64,000 bases of DNA from Bacteroidaceae bacterium (lineage in GTDB: Bacteria > Bacteroidota > Bacteroidia > Bacteroidales > Bacteroidaceae). Within the stretch, counting starts at the first letter, position 1, and each line of letters opens with the position of its first letter. Shown here one piece after another: positions 9,853 to 18,674 of the stretch. Where the stretch lies: NCBI GenBank assembly GCA_017541025.1, contig JAFXZY010000002.1:62001-126000 (forward strand), written 5' to 3'. Both the position numbers and the translations under genes were made by a program. Under the pieces are notes generated by a model. The model saw only the letters and a program-made list of their open reading frames with translations. It was not told where the DNA came from and ran no database searches.

Positions 9853-10749
9853 TTAATAGCTAAATAGGTTATCTATCTCTTGCAGCCAATGGGTGAGCAC
9901 CTGGTAATATTCCTCGTGGGCATCGATAAAGCAGGTGTGACGGGAGTGCCGGAACAAGTGCCATTGGCTGTGAGGGATATTTTCGTAAAGCGAGGCTGCA
10001 ACAACGGGGGTGCAGATATCACGCGTACCACTGCAAATGAGAGTTGGCTGAGTAATCTGACTCAGTTTATCGGTATACTCGAAGTCCTTAAGACTGCCCA
10101 GAGGCTGATATTCATTGGGGCCCCAGCCGTAAAGGTAGGACTCTGTGCCAGCACGCTTGGGACGTCTAAGGCATTCGGGTGAGTGTTCATCTACGCTGAT
10201 GACAAACTGCTCGAAGTAATGGTCGTTGGCTCGCAAATAGGCAGGGTTGTCCCACTTACCTGTGGCTTCAGCTTGCCTGATTGCTTCCTGATCTTCTTCA
10301 GACAAATATTTAATGAGCCTATGCTGTTCGTTCGCCCATAGACTGCTGGAGGCATGACCAGAAGACAGAATGAGCGACTTAACCCCCTTGGGCTGGTGGT
10401 CTATAACATACGCTATGGCCTGCATGGCACCCCACGACTGGCCGAGTATGTGTACAGTATCCAGATGCAGAAATTCGCGGATGGCGATGAGCTCGTCTAT
10501 CCAAGTCTTCTGCGTCCACAGTTCGGGGTGACCGTCGAGATAGGAGTTGCCGCAGCCTATCTGGTCGTAGGAGATGACTTGCCGTCCAGTGTCAGCGATG
10601 CAGTCAAGCACCTCGAAGTAGTTGTGCGTACTGCCTGGTCCGCCGTGGAGCAGTAATAAGGGAGTTTTCTCTGATGGTTCCCCTACTACACGGTAGTAGG
10701 TTTGGTATCCTAAAAAAGGCATGTAGCCCTCAGTGATTTTGTCGTGCAT
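9853..10749 (-). CDS. pip: Proline iminopeptidase (alpha/beta hydrolase, peptidase family S33)
   Basis: 298 residues, no signal peptide, so cytoplasmic. Removes N-terminal proline from peptides. Visible family features are the oxyanion-hole motif HGGPGS, the nucleophile elbow GQSWGA, the acid loop GTRDICTP and the catalytic His in SRHTCFID, in the order expected for S33 enzymes. It is transcribed away from the TldD-like gene and has its own -7 box upstream. Family is secure; the exact substrate (Pro-peptides or amino-acid amides) is inferred. Confidence 0.88.
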   Translation of the reverse strand: MHDKITEGYMPFLGYQTYYRVVGEPSEKTPLLLLHGGPGSTHNYFEVLDCIADTGRQVISYDQIGCGNSYLDGHPELWTQKTWIDELIAIREFLHLDTVHILGQSWGAMQAIAYVIDHQPKGVKSLILSSGHASSSLWANEQHRLIKYLSEEDQEAIRQAEATGKWDNPAYLRANDHYFEQFVISVDEHSPECLRRPKRAGTESYLYGWGPNEYQPLGSLKDFEYTDKLSQITQPTLICSGTRDICTPVVAASLYENIPHSQWHLFRHSRHTCFIDAHEEYYQVLTHWLQEIDNLFSY

Positions 10750-10787
10750 AATGATGATATTAACTTTAAAAATAAGTATTTATTACG

Positions 10788-10795
10788 CAAATATA
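10788..10795 (-). promoter_or_regulatory. -7 promoter element for pip
   Basis: TATATTTG on the minus strand matches TAnnTTTG exactly, 38 bp upstream of the ATG. I do not see a convincing -33 TTTG. Confidence 0.6.
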
Positions 10796-10885
10796 ATACA
10801 TTTTTGTTATAATACGTGTGCTCTTACCAGAAATATTTAAATCTTGTCTGAAAAATAATATATATATACAACTATGTCCTATAGG

Positions 10886-10914
10886 CTGCTATCTTTAACA
10901 GGGTAGCAGTTTTT
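10886..10914 (+). terminator. Isolated stem-loop with T-run (terminator-like)
   Basis: CTGCTATC (10886-10893) pairs with GGTAGCAG (10902-10909) with one G-U, followed by TTTTT. No plus-strand gene precedes it, so it may end a short RNA or be incidental. Confidence 0.45.
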
Positions 10915-11080
10915 ATGTTTTTCTTATGCTTTCCTATGAAGCAAGGATTAGCATCCTAACGAATTTCTGTTAAATAATCTTAAGGTAGGAGATTTTATGG
11001 AGAGATTTTCGGATTCATTCTAACAATTAAGCCTACCTTTATGGCAGAAATGAATGAAATAATGTTATAAACACACCAAT

Positions 11081-14000
11081 ATGAAGAAATTTTTCTGTAT
11101 AACTCTGTTTGCATTATTCAGCAGTACAGCAGTTGTTGCCAACACCCCGGACGAGGATATTCTGTTTAATGTGCTTAAGCGCGAGGTGGGGTATTACTAC
11201 TCTCAGCTTTCGCAGGATTCGCTGCCAGTGAGATTCATCTCGCTGAATGTGCTGAACGAGAATAGGGTCAACATTTTCAGTGATACGGGAGCGGCTTTAG
11301 TAACGGAAGCCACCTCGCGTAGGTTGAAACCCAATATATGGTTTGACAAGGACAACCCCTCCAAAATAAAAAATCGCTCAGACAAATACGATTTGCCTTT
11401 TTCGGACGATACCATCGCCATTAAGGAAGTTATCTGGGACGCTTTGGACAAAGAATACCAAAGTGTTAAGGATGCCAGAAAATCGGAAGCTAAGAAGGAG
11501 AAGAAAGATACCCTTAAGAGCAGCATAGCGTTTAAGGCAGAGCAACACTATGAGAGTCCTCTGCCCCCACTGAATATAGATAAGGAAAGGTGGAAGGCCT
11601 TGCTTAACAGGGTGACATCGGTCAGGAAAGAAGGTGTTTCAGCTCTATGTACGGCTAACTTTATTTGCGAACAGCACAGAAAATACCTGGTCAGTTCTGA
11701 GGGTACGGAAATCGTTCAGAACCGCAGATCGTTTATCATTAATCTGAATGTTAAGGTAAAGGATAAGAAAGAAGATATATCAGCGCTGAACAAGGTGTTT
11801 TTTGCCCATAACGAGGGCGAACTGCCAAGCGAGGAGGAGTTGAAGAATGCCATAACCGACCTTATAGATCGTGCCGATGCCCTAAGCAAGGCACCCATGG
11901 CAGAGGCATATACCGGGCCAGTACTCTTCTCGGGTGATGCCAGCGGAGTATTCTTTCATGAGGTTTTAGGACACCGGCTGGAGAAGGAAGACTCGGAGTT
12001 CAAAAACATGATGGAAACACGTGTGCTACCAGAAGGCTTCAGCATATCATGCGACCCGACATTAGATAATTTCGATGAAACTCCCATACACGGAGGCTAT
12101 CTGTTTGACGACGAGGGAACCAAGGCGCAGAAGGTGGAATGTATTAAGGACGGCATTCTGAAGAGCATGCTTAGGGGCAGATGGTCGGAAAAGGGAGAAA
12201 CGGAGAGCAATGGCCATTCCAGGGCTGCCTTTGGTGAGAAAGCATCGCCCAGACAGTCCAACTTCTTTGTGGAAACCAGCCATCCCTACACAGAGGAACA
12301 ACTGCGTGGGATGCTGATTCAGGAACTGAAGGATAAGAATAAGGAATACGGTTATTACATCAGAACTGTTAGTAACGGATGGACAACTACAGGAACCAAC
12401 ACTAATCGAATATCATCCTTTAATGTCGTACCCATAGAGACCTACAAGGTTTATGCCGACGGACGACCGGATTCGCTGGTCAGGGGCGTTTCCTTCATTG
12501 GTACTCCATTGACGGCATTCAGCAATGTTAAGGCTGCCGGCGGAAGGTACGAAGTGTCCAACGGCAGATGCGGCTCGCGCTCTGGATGGATACCCGTTTC
12601 GCTGATTTCGCCTATGCTTTATGTCTCGCAGATGGAAACGCAGTGTCTGAAGACCGATGAGGAAGAAGCACCTAAACTTTCACAACCGGAGTTTGTTCCG
12701 AAAGAACAACTGGAGGGCTTGAGTGATGATTCTGTCATCTTCAAGGCTATGGCCGACGAAATGACACGCAGTATGGACAGTCTGAAAAGTGATGACGGCA
12801 TGAAGCCCTATTTCCTGGATTATCGGATTTTCCGAACGGGTAATGCTTACATTCATTCTTCGTTGGGAACATGCAATTACCTGAATGTGAACGAAATCAA
12901 AAATAGCGGTAAGGTAATTGTCGTCGTGGGTGATAGTATGAAGACCAGTTATAATGATGGCCTGATAAATGAGCTGCCCGATGAGGTAAGCTATAATCAT
13001 ATTCGCAGAGAATTATGGGGTTGCACAAATGCAAAATTTAATTCTGTATGCGACGACCATAAATCAAATGATACGTGGAGGGCACAGGAGTTCCTGGACG
13101 ACAGCATCCCGGAATGGACCAAGATACCCGGAAGGGTTTACACCGAGAAGTCGGCATTGGACAACTACCAGAAGGACGTGGAAACGCTGAAGGCTCTTGC
13201 CGATACCTTGTCTGCCATTTTCAAGAACTATCCGCAACTATGTCGCACACGCGTTGGAATAGATTTTGAATACGAAGACATATATCAACTGAACAGTGAC
13301 GGGTTGCACGCACGCACTCCCGTAAAGAAAATCAACATTACATCAAATGCTAGCTATCTGTCCCCAAAAGGAGAATTATTTGATGAAACAACATCTTTTA
13401 CTTATTACGATGTGGACGACCTGCCGCCAACCGACTCGCTGATGGCTGAACTGGAAAGATTTGCCAACAAGGTGATGCGTAAAAAAGCGGTGACCTTATC
13501 GGAGGAATTGGAATACATCGGCCCTGTAATATATGAGAATGGAAAAGCACTTGAAGCACTCTATAACAATTTGTATGGCCAAACAAACATAAGGGACTAT
13601 ATTATTTGCAGCCTGAATTGGAGGAATAGGAAGTATGATAACACATACAGACTACTGGGTAAAAAGGTTGTCTGCAAGAATATTTCCGTATGGCAATTGG
13701 GTAACGACTCCGTTTATAACGGACACCGTATGCTCGGTTATCGGAAATACGATGCTGACGGTGTCCGGCCTGCAACGATAGAACTGATACGAAAGGGCAT
13801 TCTGATGAACCAGTTGGCAGGACGAAGGCCGTCGCCCGTGACACGTAAATCTACAGGAAACCAACGTATGAACGGATCTCGTGATTATGGCTGGTACGCT
13901 TCTGGAGCTGTACTCCGTATCTCGTTCGATAAGACAATGAGTAGGAAGAAACTCATTAAGAAACTGATAGCGATGGCCAGAGAACAGCACTCGGACTACG

Positions 14001-14257
14001 CCTATATCATAAGCGACTGGCAAGGGATGCTACGCATAAACACCAAAACGGGAGAGCAGGAAGAAGTGTGGTTAAGAAATGGAGATAATCCTTCGAGATT
14101 ACAGTTAATGGGGGATATCTGGGCATCCAAAGAGGAAACGGCTGACCGCAAAGAATCCGTCATTCATCCCAAAACCATCCTTTTCCCGTTAGTAGAACTG
14201 AGAATCAACGCCAGCAGTCCCAGGAAATGTGAGAGGTTCGCGAAACTGAGGCATTGA
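11081..14257 (+). CDS. Exported double-length TldD/PmbA-family metalloprotease
   Basis: 1058 residues with signal peptide MKKFFCITLFALFSSTAVVA. TldD-like proteases carry HExxxH plus a C-terminal Cys as Zn ligands. The first half has HEVLGH at H293-H298 and C497 in NGRCGSRSG, so it looks catalytic. The second half (about 545-1058) repeats the TldD/E fold pattern but is degenerate: where the first half reads GPVLFSGDASGVFFHEVLGH, residues 814-836 read GPVIYENGKALEALYNNLYG, with no HExxxH. Canonical TldD and TldE are separate cytoplasmic subunits of about 450-480 residues; here one active-type and one inactive-type copy are fused and exported. Monocistronic, ending at a strong terminator. Substrate unknown. 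Confidence 0.82.
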   Translation: MKKFFCITLFALFSSTAVVANTPDEDILFNVLKREVGYYYSQLSQDSLPVRFISLNVLNENRVNIFSDTGAALVTEATSRRLKPNIWFDKDNPSKIKNRSDKYDLPFSDDTIAIKEVIWDALDKEYQSVKDARKSEAKKEKKDTLKSSIAFKAEQHYESPLPPLNIDKERWKALLNRVTSVRKEGVSALCTANFICEQHRKYLVSSEGTEIVQNRRSFIINLNVKVKDKKEDISALNKVFFAHNEGELPSEEELKNAITDLIDRADALSKAPMAEAYTGPVLFSGDASGVFFHEVLGHRLEKEDSEFKNMMETRVLPEGFSISCDPTLDNFDETPIHGGYLFDDEGTKAQKVECIKDGILKSMLRGRWSEKGETESNGHSRAAFGEKASPRQSNFFVETSHPYTEEQLRGMLIQELKDKNKEYGYYIRTVSNGWTTTGTNTNRISSFNVVPIETYKVYADGRPDSLVRGVSFIGTPLTAFSNVKAAGGRYEVSNGRCGSRSGWIPVSLISPMLYVSQMETQCLKTDEEEAPKLSQPEFVPKEQLEGLSDDSVIFKAMADEMTRSMDSLKSDDGMKPYFLDYRIFRTGNAYIHSSLGTCNYLNVNEIKNSGKVIVVVGDSMKTSYNDGLINELPDEVSYNHIRRELWGCTNAKFNSVCDDHKSNDTWRAQEFLDDSIPEWTKIPGRVYTEKSALDNYQKDVETLKALADTLSAIFKNYPQLCRTRVGIDFEYEDIYQLNSDGLHARTPVKKINITSNASYLSPKGELFDETTSFTYYDVDDLPPTDSLMAELERFANKVMRKKAVTLSEELEYIGPVIYENGKALEALYNNLYGQTNIRDYIICSLNWRNRKYDNTYRLLGKKVVCKNISVWQLGNDSVYNGHRMLGYRKYDADGVRPATIELIRKGILMNQLAGRRPSPVTRKSTGNQRMNGSRDYGWYASGAVLRISFDKTMSRKKLIKKLIAMAREQHSDYAYIISDWQGMLRINTKTGEQEEVWLRNGDNPSRLQLMGDIWASKEETADRKESVIHPKTILFPLVELRINASSPRKCERFAKLRH

Positions 14258-14304
14258 CCAATCAGGCGGCACACAGAAAAAGAAGCTTTTTTATTATAAG
14301 CATT

Positions 14305-14342
14305 AAAAATCCGAGGCGCATAATGACGTTTCGGATTTTTTT
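14305..14342 (+). terminator. Rho-independent terminator
   Basis: AAAAATCCGA (14305-14314) pairs perfectly with TCGGATTTTT (14331-14340), followed by more T. Terminates the TldD-like gene. Confidence 0.88.
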
Positions 14343-14343
14343 G

Positions 14344-14360
14344 ATTGAACATTGAACATT
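14344..14360 (+). repeat. Heptanucleotide repeat, ATTGAAC x 2.4
   Basis: Two exact units plus three bases, directly after the terminator. The unit is the reverse complement (circularly permuted) of the CAATGTT array at 60981-61015. Confidence 0.6.
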
Positions 14361-14446
14361 AGGTTTTTCACTCATTCTGCACTACTTTTGTGCCTATATT
14401 GTCTCGAAGGTACTTTCGTTCGGGAATAAAATAAAAATCATTTTAT

Positions 14447-14477
14447 TTTGTATTCCGCTCACTTATTCGTACCTTTG
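14447..14477 (+). promoter_or_regulatory. Consensus Bacteroidetes promoter for argS
   Basis: TTTG (14447-14450), exactly 19 bp, then TACCTTTG (14470-14477): a full match to the primary-sigma consensus of Bacteroidetes. It lies 31 bp upstream of the argS ATG. Confidence 0.9.
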
Positions 14478-14508
14478 CCCCCCGAAATTGTTATATATAA
14501 TGTAGTAT

Positions 14509-16299
14509 ATGGAAATTGCAAGCAAAATAATGAAGGCCGTTCAAGCCGTAATCGAGGAGCTGTACGGCGTGCAGGTGCCTGAGAAGATGGTGCAGCTGCA
14601 GGAGACCCGTGCTGAGTTTGAGGGACAACTGACACTGGTGGTATTCCCCTTCCTGAAAATGAGCAAGAAGGCCCCTGAGGCTACGGCACAGGAGATAGGC
14701 GAACAGTTAGTGGTTAGGGTGCCCGAGGTAATCAGCAAGTTCAATGTAATCAAGGGTTTCCTGAACCTCGTTATTAACCCTGCACAGTGGATAGAGCTGC
14801 TGGAGAGCATTCAGCAGAATCCCACCTTCGGTTTTACGCCTGTTACGGAGGAGAGTCCGTTGGTAATGATTGAGTATTCGAGTCCTAACACCAACAAGCC
14901 CCTCCATCTGGGGCATGTGCGTAACAACCTGTTGGGTTGGGCATTGGCCAATGTGATGCAAGCCAACGGCAACAAGGTGGTGAAGACCAATATTGTGAAT
15001 GACCGTGGCATTCATATCTGCAAGAGCATGCTGGCCTGGCTGAAATGGGGCAATGGTGAGACGCCGGAGTCTTCGGGCAAGAAGGGCGACCATCTGATTG
15101 GTGACTACTATGTAGCCTTCGATAAGCATTACCGCGAGGAAGTGAAGGAACTCGTTGCCCAAGGCATGGACGAGGAACAGGCCAAGCAAGAGGCTCCGCT
15201 GATAAAGGAAGCACACGAGATGCTGGTGAAGTGGGAGCAGAACGACCCCGAGGTTCGTGCCCTCTGGAAGAAGATGAACGAATGGGTATATGCCGGTTTC
15301 GACGAGACATACAAGGCATTAGGCGTAAGCTTCGACAAGATATACTACGAGAGCGAAACCTATTTGGAAGGTAAGGAGAAAGTGGAGGAAGGCTTGCAGA
15401 AGGGCTTCTTCTATCGTCGGGAGGATGGTTCCGTATGGGCCGACCTGACAAAAGAGGGCCTCGACGAAAAACTCTTGCTACGCTCCGATGGTACCAGTGT
15501 TTACATGACACAGGATATCGGTACGGCCAAACTCCGTTTCCAGGACTTTCCCATCGACAAGATGATCTATGTGGTGGGCAATGAGCAGAACTACCACTTC
15601 CAGGTGCTCAGCATCCTGCTGGATAAATTGGGATTCAAGTGGGGCAAGGACCTCGTTCACTTCTCCTATGGAATGGTGGAGCTGCCAAACGGTAAGATGA
15701 AGAGTCGTGAGGGTACCGTTGTGGATGCCGACGACCTGATTGCCACCATGATTCAGGATGCCCGCCAGATGAGTGCCGATAAGGTGAATAAGCTGGAAGG
15801 TATCACAGAGGAGGAAGCACAGGAGATTGCCCGTATCGTAGGAATGGGAGCCTTGAAATACTTCATCCTGAAGGTAGATGCCCGCAAGAATATGCTCTTC
15901 AATCCCGAAGAGAGTATCGACTTCAACGGTAATACCGGTCCTTTCATTCAGTACACCTACGCCAGAATCCGCAGCATTCTGCGTAAGGCAGGCGACGTGG
16001 ATCTGACTGCTTTGGCCAACGATACCGAATTGAGCGACAAGGAGATAAGCCTCATCCAGCACCTGCAGGGATTCCAGGCTGCCGTTAAGCAGGCAGGAGC
16101 CGACTACAACCCCAGTTGCATTGCCAACTACTGCTACGAGCTGGTAAAGGAATACAACCAGTTCTACCACGACTTCAGCGTGCTGCGCGAGGAGGACGAG
16201 AAGAAGCGTCTGTTCCGTATTGCTCTCTCTGCTGCCGTAAGTCAGGTTGTCAAGAACGGCATGGGCCTCTTAGGTATCGAGGTGCCTGAGAGGATGTAG
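14509..16299 (+). CDS. argS: Arginyl-tRNA synthetase
   Basis: 596 residues, normal length. Attaches arginine to tRNA-Arg in the cytoplasm (class I synthetase). The N-terminal Add-1 type domain is followed by SPNTNKPLHLGH with the HIGH-type motif HLGH at 133-136, and the KMSK-type loop KMKSREG at 396-402. The C-terminal helical anticodon-binding domain ends near EKKRLFRIALS...GLLGIEVPERM, typical of ArgS. The start ATG follows a consensus promoter at the expected distance. The stop is immediately followed by hairpin repeat R2. Confidence 0.97.
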   Translation: MEIASKIMKAVQAVIEELYGVQVPEKMVQLQETRAEFEGQLTLVVFPFLKMSKKAPEATAQEIGEQLVVRVPEVISKFNVIKGFLNLVINPAQWIELLESIQQNPTFGFTPVTEESPLVMIEYSSPNTNKPLHLGHVRNNLLGWALANVMQANGNKVVKTNIVNDRGIHICKSMLAWLKWGNGETPESSGKKGDHLIGDYYVAFDKHYREEVKELVAQGMDEEQAKQEAPLIKEAHEMLVKWEQNDPEVRALWKKMNEWVYAGFDETYKALGVSFDKIYYESETYLEGKEKVEEGLQKGFFYRREDGSVWADLTKEGLDEKLLLRSDGTSVYMTQDIGTAKLRFQDFPIDKMIYVVGNEQNYHFQVLSILLDKLGFKWGKDLVHFSYGMVELPNGKMKSREGTVVDADDLIATMIQDARQMSADKVNKLEGITEEEAQEIARIVGMGALKYFILKVDARKNMLFNPEESIDFNGNTGPFIQYTYARIRSILRKAGDVDLTALANDTELSDKEISLIQHLQGFQAAVKQAGADYNPSCIANYCYELVKEYNQFYHDFSVLREEDEKKRLFRIALSAAVSQVVKNGMGLLGIEVPERM

Positions 16300-16300
16300 T

Positions 16301-16340
16301 AAAGCCTCTCCCCTGACCCCTCCCCCGAGAGGGAGGGGAA
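16301..16340 (+). repeat. GC-rich hairpin repeat R2 (plus orientation)
   Basis: Begins one base after the argS stop. Layout AAAGCCTCTCCCC, spacer, then CCCTCCCCC-GAG-AGGGAGGGG, a strong hairpin without a U-tract. Sense orientation. Confidence 0.75.
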
Positions 16341-16343
16341 CTA

Positions 16344-16364
16344 TGAATTGTGAATTATGGATTA
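16344..16364 (+). repeat. Heptanucleotide repeat, TGAATTG/TGAATTA/TGGATTA
   Basis: Three imperfect 7-bp units; the start codon of the RNase H gene (16357) lies at the junction of the second and third. Confidence 0.55.
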
Positions 16365-16785
16365 CGAGAAGCTGAAAGGTATTGTTGATTTCAACGCTAT
16401 TGCGGTTGATGCCGGTTGTAGTGGTAACCCGGGCCCTATGGAATACCAAGGGGTCTACCTGGGCAATGAACAACGGCTGTTTCACTACGGTCCTGTGCAC
16501 GGCACCAATAACATAGGTGAGTTTCTGGCAATTGTCCATGCCTTGGCGCTTATCAAGCAGAAGGGTTGGGACATGAAGGTTTACAGCGACTCGTATAACG
16601 CCATCCTGTGGGTCAAGAACCGTAGGTGCAAAACCAAGTTGGAGCATACGCCAGAGACGGAAGGTCTCTTTCAGCTGATAGCACGAGCCGAGGATTGGCT
16701 TTGGAAGAATCCGCAGCATGCTCAGGTGCTGAAGTGGGAAACTGCTCAATGGGGTGAGATTCCCGCAGATTTTGGAAGGAAGTAA
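16357..16785 (+). CDS. Ribonuclease H family protein
   Basis: 142 residues. The RNase H fold carries the carboxylates expected for two-metal catalysis: D in AVDAGCSGNPG, E in NNIGEFLAIVHAL, D in VYSDSYNA, and a final D in PADFGRK. It would cleave RNA in RNA-DNA hybrids such as primers and R-loops. There is no N-terminal viroplasmin-type hybrid-binding domain, so this is the short form. It lies after argS and two bases before the sulfatase gene, so it is probably co-transcribed with that gene. Assignment to the rnhA subgroup is likely but not certain. Confidence 0.85.
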   Translation: MDYEKLKGIVDFNAIAVDAGCSGNPGPMEYQGVYLGNEQRLFHYGPVHGTNNIGEFLAIVHALALIKQKGWDMKVYSDSYNAILWVKNRRCKTKLEHTPETEGLFQLIARAEDWLWKNPQHAQVLKWETAQWGEIPADFGRK

Positions 16786-16787
16786 AG

Positions 16788-18644
16788 GTGAAAAGGGTAT
16801 TATATATATTCCGTATGGTGATGTTGCTCACAGCGATTTCGCTGCTGGGAAAGGTAATCTTTATGCTTTACAATGCGGAAGAGCACCTTTCGTTGCAGAA
16901 CATTTGGGATGTCCTGTGGACAGGTCTGCCCCTTGACCTTAGCGTTGCCTGTCTGTTGGCATTGCCCGTCTGGGTGGCTACGGCAGCAACAATGTACTAC
17001 CCCAACCTGCGCCTGAGGGCTATCCTGTCGCCTTACCTTGTAATGGCATTCCTGTTTGTGGTGCTGGTGACGGCAGGCGATATCGTTATGTATCACCATT
17101 GGAAGTTCAAACTGGATGCCAGCATCTTCAATTATATGTCCTCCCCGGGGTCGGCAGGAGCCAGCGCTCCAATGACATATATCGTGACTTGTCTGTCCTC
17201 GGCCTTTATTGCTATTGTGGGCTCTATCGTTATTGCCATCCTAATGACACCCAAACGCATCACAGAGGACGGACAGGGCCTGAACCGAACCAATTTTCTG
17301 GCAACTGGTGCGCTACTTGTCTTTACCATATTCGGCATAACAGGCCACAGAATCACAGAGGCCAGCGTGTTCAAATTCAAGCCCATCGTGCTGAACCATG
17401 CGGCCGTGAATACAGCTGGTCACATGCTACACTCCTTCTGGATTTACCTACAGGCCCCGGACAAGCAGATGAGAAGCATGAGCAACGAGGAATGCGACCG
17501 TCTGATGCAAGACCTCTATCCGGAACAGATGGATGACATCACAGATACGCTACTGACTAATATTCGTCCCAACATCCTGACTATTCAACTGGAAAGTTTC
17601 GGTGCCTCTTTTGTTGAAACATTAGGTGGTGCAAAAGGTGTAACACCTGAGTTGTGCCGATGGATGGAGCAAGGTGTAAACTTTACAAATGCATGGGCCA
17701 ATAGTTTCCGTACCGACAGAGGAACGGTGAGTGCCTTGTCGGGCTGCCTTTCTTATCCTACCTATAGTCTGATGATGGAAGATGAATGCCTGGGGCATTT
17801 CCCCAGTTTAGCCAGCACATTTTCCGCTTTCGGCTACCAAACCAACTATATGTACGGAGGAAACTCAACGAATATGAACAAGCGCGAATACTTGCTGGCA
17901 TCGGGTTTCCAGAATATTTGGGATATCAGTAACATGGATGTGCCCGAGGAGGAACGCGATGCTTGGGGAGCCAATGACAGCATTTCGTTTCAGCGTCTGT
18001 ACAGTATGCTGACTGCACGGACAGATGCTGCAGCCTGGTATTTCGGCTATCAGTCTATCTCGAGTCATGAGCCTTGGAACGTACCCTACCATAAATTGGA
18101 CAACGAGGTGTATAATGCGTTTGCCTATACCGACCACTGTCTGGGCACCTTTCTGGACAAAATAAGTAAAACGCCTGTCTGGGATAATCTCGTGGTTATC
18201 ATCTTTGCCGACCACGGGAGTATGTGTCAGTTGGATTACCAACACCCGATGTTCTTCAGGATGCCTCTTCTGATGGTGGGTGGCGCCGTTAAGGTAGCCA
18301 AAACTGTGGATACCTTTATTAGTCAAAGCGATATAGCTGCCACACTGCTGGCTCAGATGCAGATAAGCAGCAAGGAATACCCATGGAGCCGCAATGTGTT
18401 AAGTAAGAACTATCAGTACCCCTTTATTTATGCCACCTATCCTTCTGGTATGCTATTTGCCGACAGTACAGGTGTTACCATGATGGATTTGCAATCAGAA
18501 TGTGTAGTGTATTCTGATGGCGAAGAAGCTGATTTGAGAGTGAGCCGCACAAAGGCAATCCTCCAGCGGAGTTACGATAAGTTAAAAGAAATAAAAGCCC
18601 CCTCCGGCTCCCCCAAAGGAGGAGAGAAAAATATAACGCATTGA
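16788..18644 (+). CDS. LTA-synthase-like membrane sulfatase (phosphoglycerol/phosphoethanolamine transferase type)
   Basis: 618 residues; GTG start two bases after the RNase H stop (an in-frame ATG 9 codons in is an alternative). About five hydrophobic segments in the first 200 residues are followed by a periplasmic sulfatase-fold domain. Metal and nucleophile motifs are visible: LESFGASF, FRTDRGTVSALSG (probable Thr nucleophile) and FADHGSMCQ. Members transfer head groups from phospholipids to glycans or lipids; in a Gram-negative the acceptor might be a glycan or lipid A, which I cannot tell. The last 13 or so residues (KAPSGSPKGGEKNITH) are encoded by hairpin repeat R3, so the natural C-terminus was replaced or extended. 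Neighbouring PAP2 phosphatase and outer-membrane genes suggest envelope modification. Confidence 0.83.
   Translation: MKRVLYIFRMVMLLTAISLLGKVIFMLYNAEEHLSLQNIWDVLWTGLPLDLSVACLLALPVWVATAATMYYPNLRLRAILSPYLVMAFLFVVLVTAGDIVMYHHWKFKLDASIFNYMSSPGSAGASAPMTYIVTCLSSAFIAIVGSIVIAILMTPKRITEDGQGLNRTNFLATGALLVFTIFGITGHRITEASVFKFKPIVLNHAAVNTAGHMLHSFWIYLQAPDKQMRSMSNEECDRLMQDLYPEQMDDITDTLLTNIRPNILTIQLESFGASFVETLGGAKGVTPELCRWMEQGVNFTNAWANSFRTDRGTVSALSGCLSYPTYSLMMEDECLGHFPSLASTFSAFGYQTNYMYGGNSTNMNKREYLLASGFQNIWDISNMDVPEEERDAWGANDSISFQRLYSMLTARTDAAAWYFGYQSISSHEPWNVPYHKLDNEVYNAFAYTDHCLGTFLDKISKTPVWDNLVVIIFADHGSMCQLDYQHPMFFRMPLLMVGGAVKVAKTVDTFISQSDIAATLLAQMQISSKEYPWSRNVLSKNYQYPFIYATYPSGMLFADSTGVTMMDLQSECVVYSDGEEADLRVSRTKAILQRSYDKLKEIKAPSGSPKGGEKNITH
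18594..18629 (+). repeat. GC-rich hairpin repeat R3 inside the sulfatase 3' end
   Basis: AAAGCCCCCTCCGGCTCCCCC-AAA-GGAGGAG layout. It lies wholly within the coding sequence and encodes APSGSPKGGE in frame. Sense orientation. Confidence 0.75.
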
Positions 18645-18674
18645 GAATTACGCTAATCTTTAACCGCTGAGAAT

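Larger units (their letters stand above)
10750..11080. other. 331-bp divergent intergenic region without a gene
   Basis: AT-rich spacer between pip (minus) and the TldD-like gene (plus). It holds the -7 box for pip (10788-10795 minus), an isolated stem-loop with a T-run (10886-10914), and a weak TACCTTTA (11034-11041) that may be the -7 of the TldD-like gene. I see no open reading frame or known riboswitch. Confidence 0.7.
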
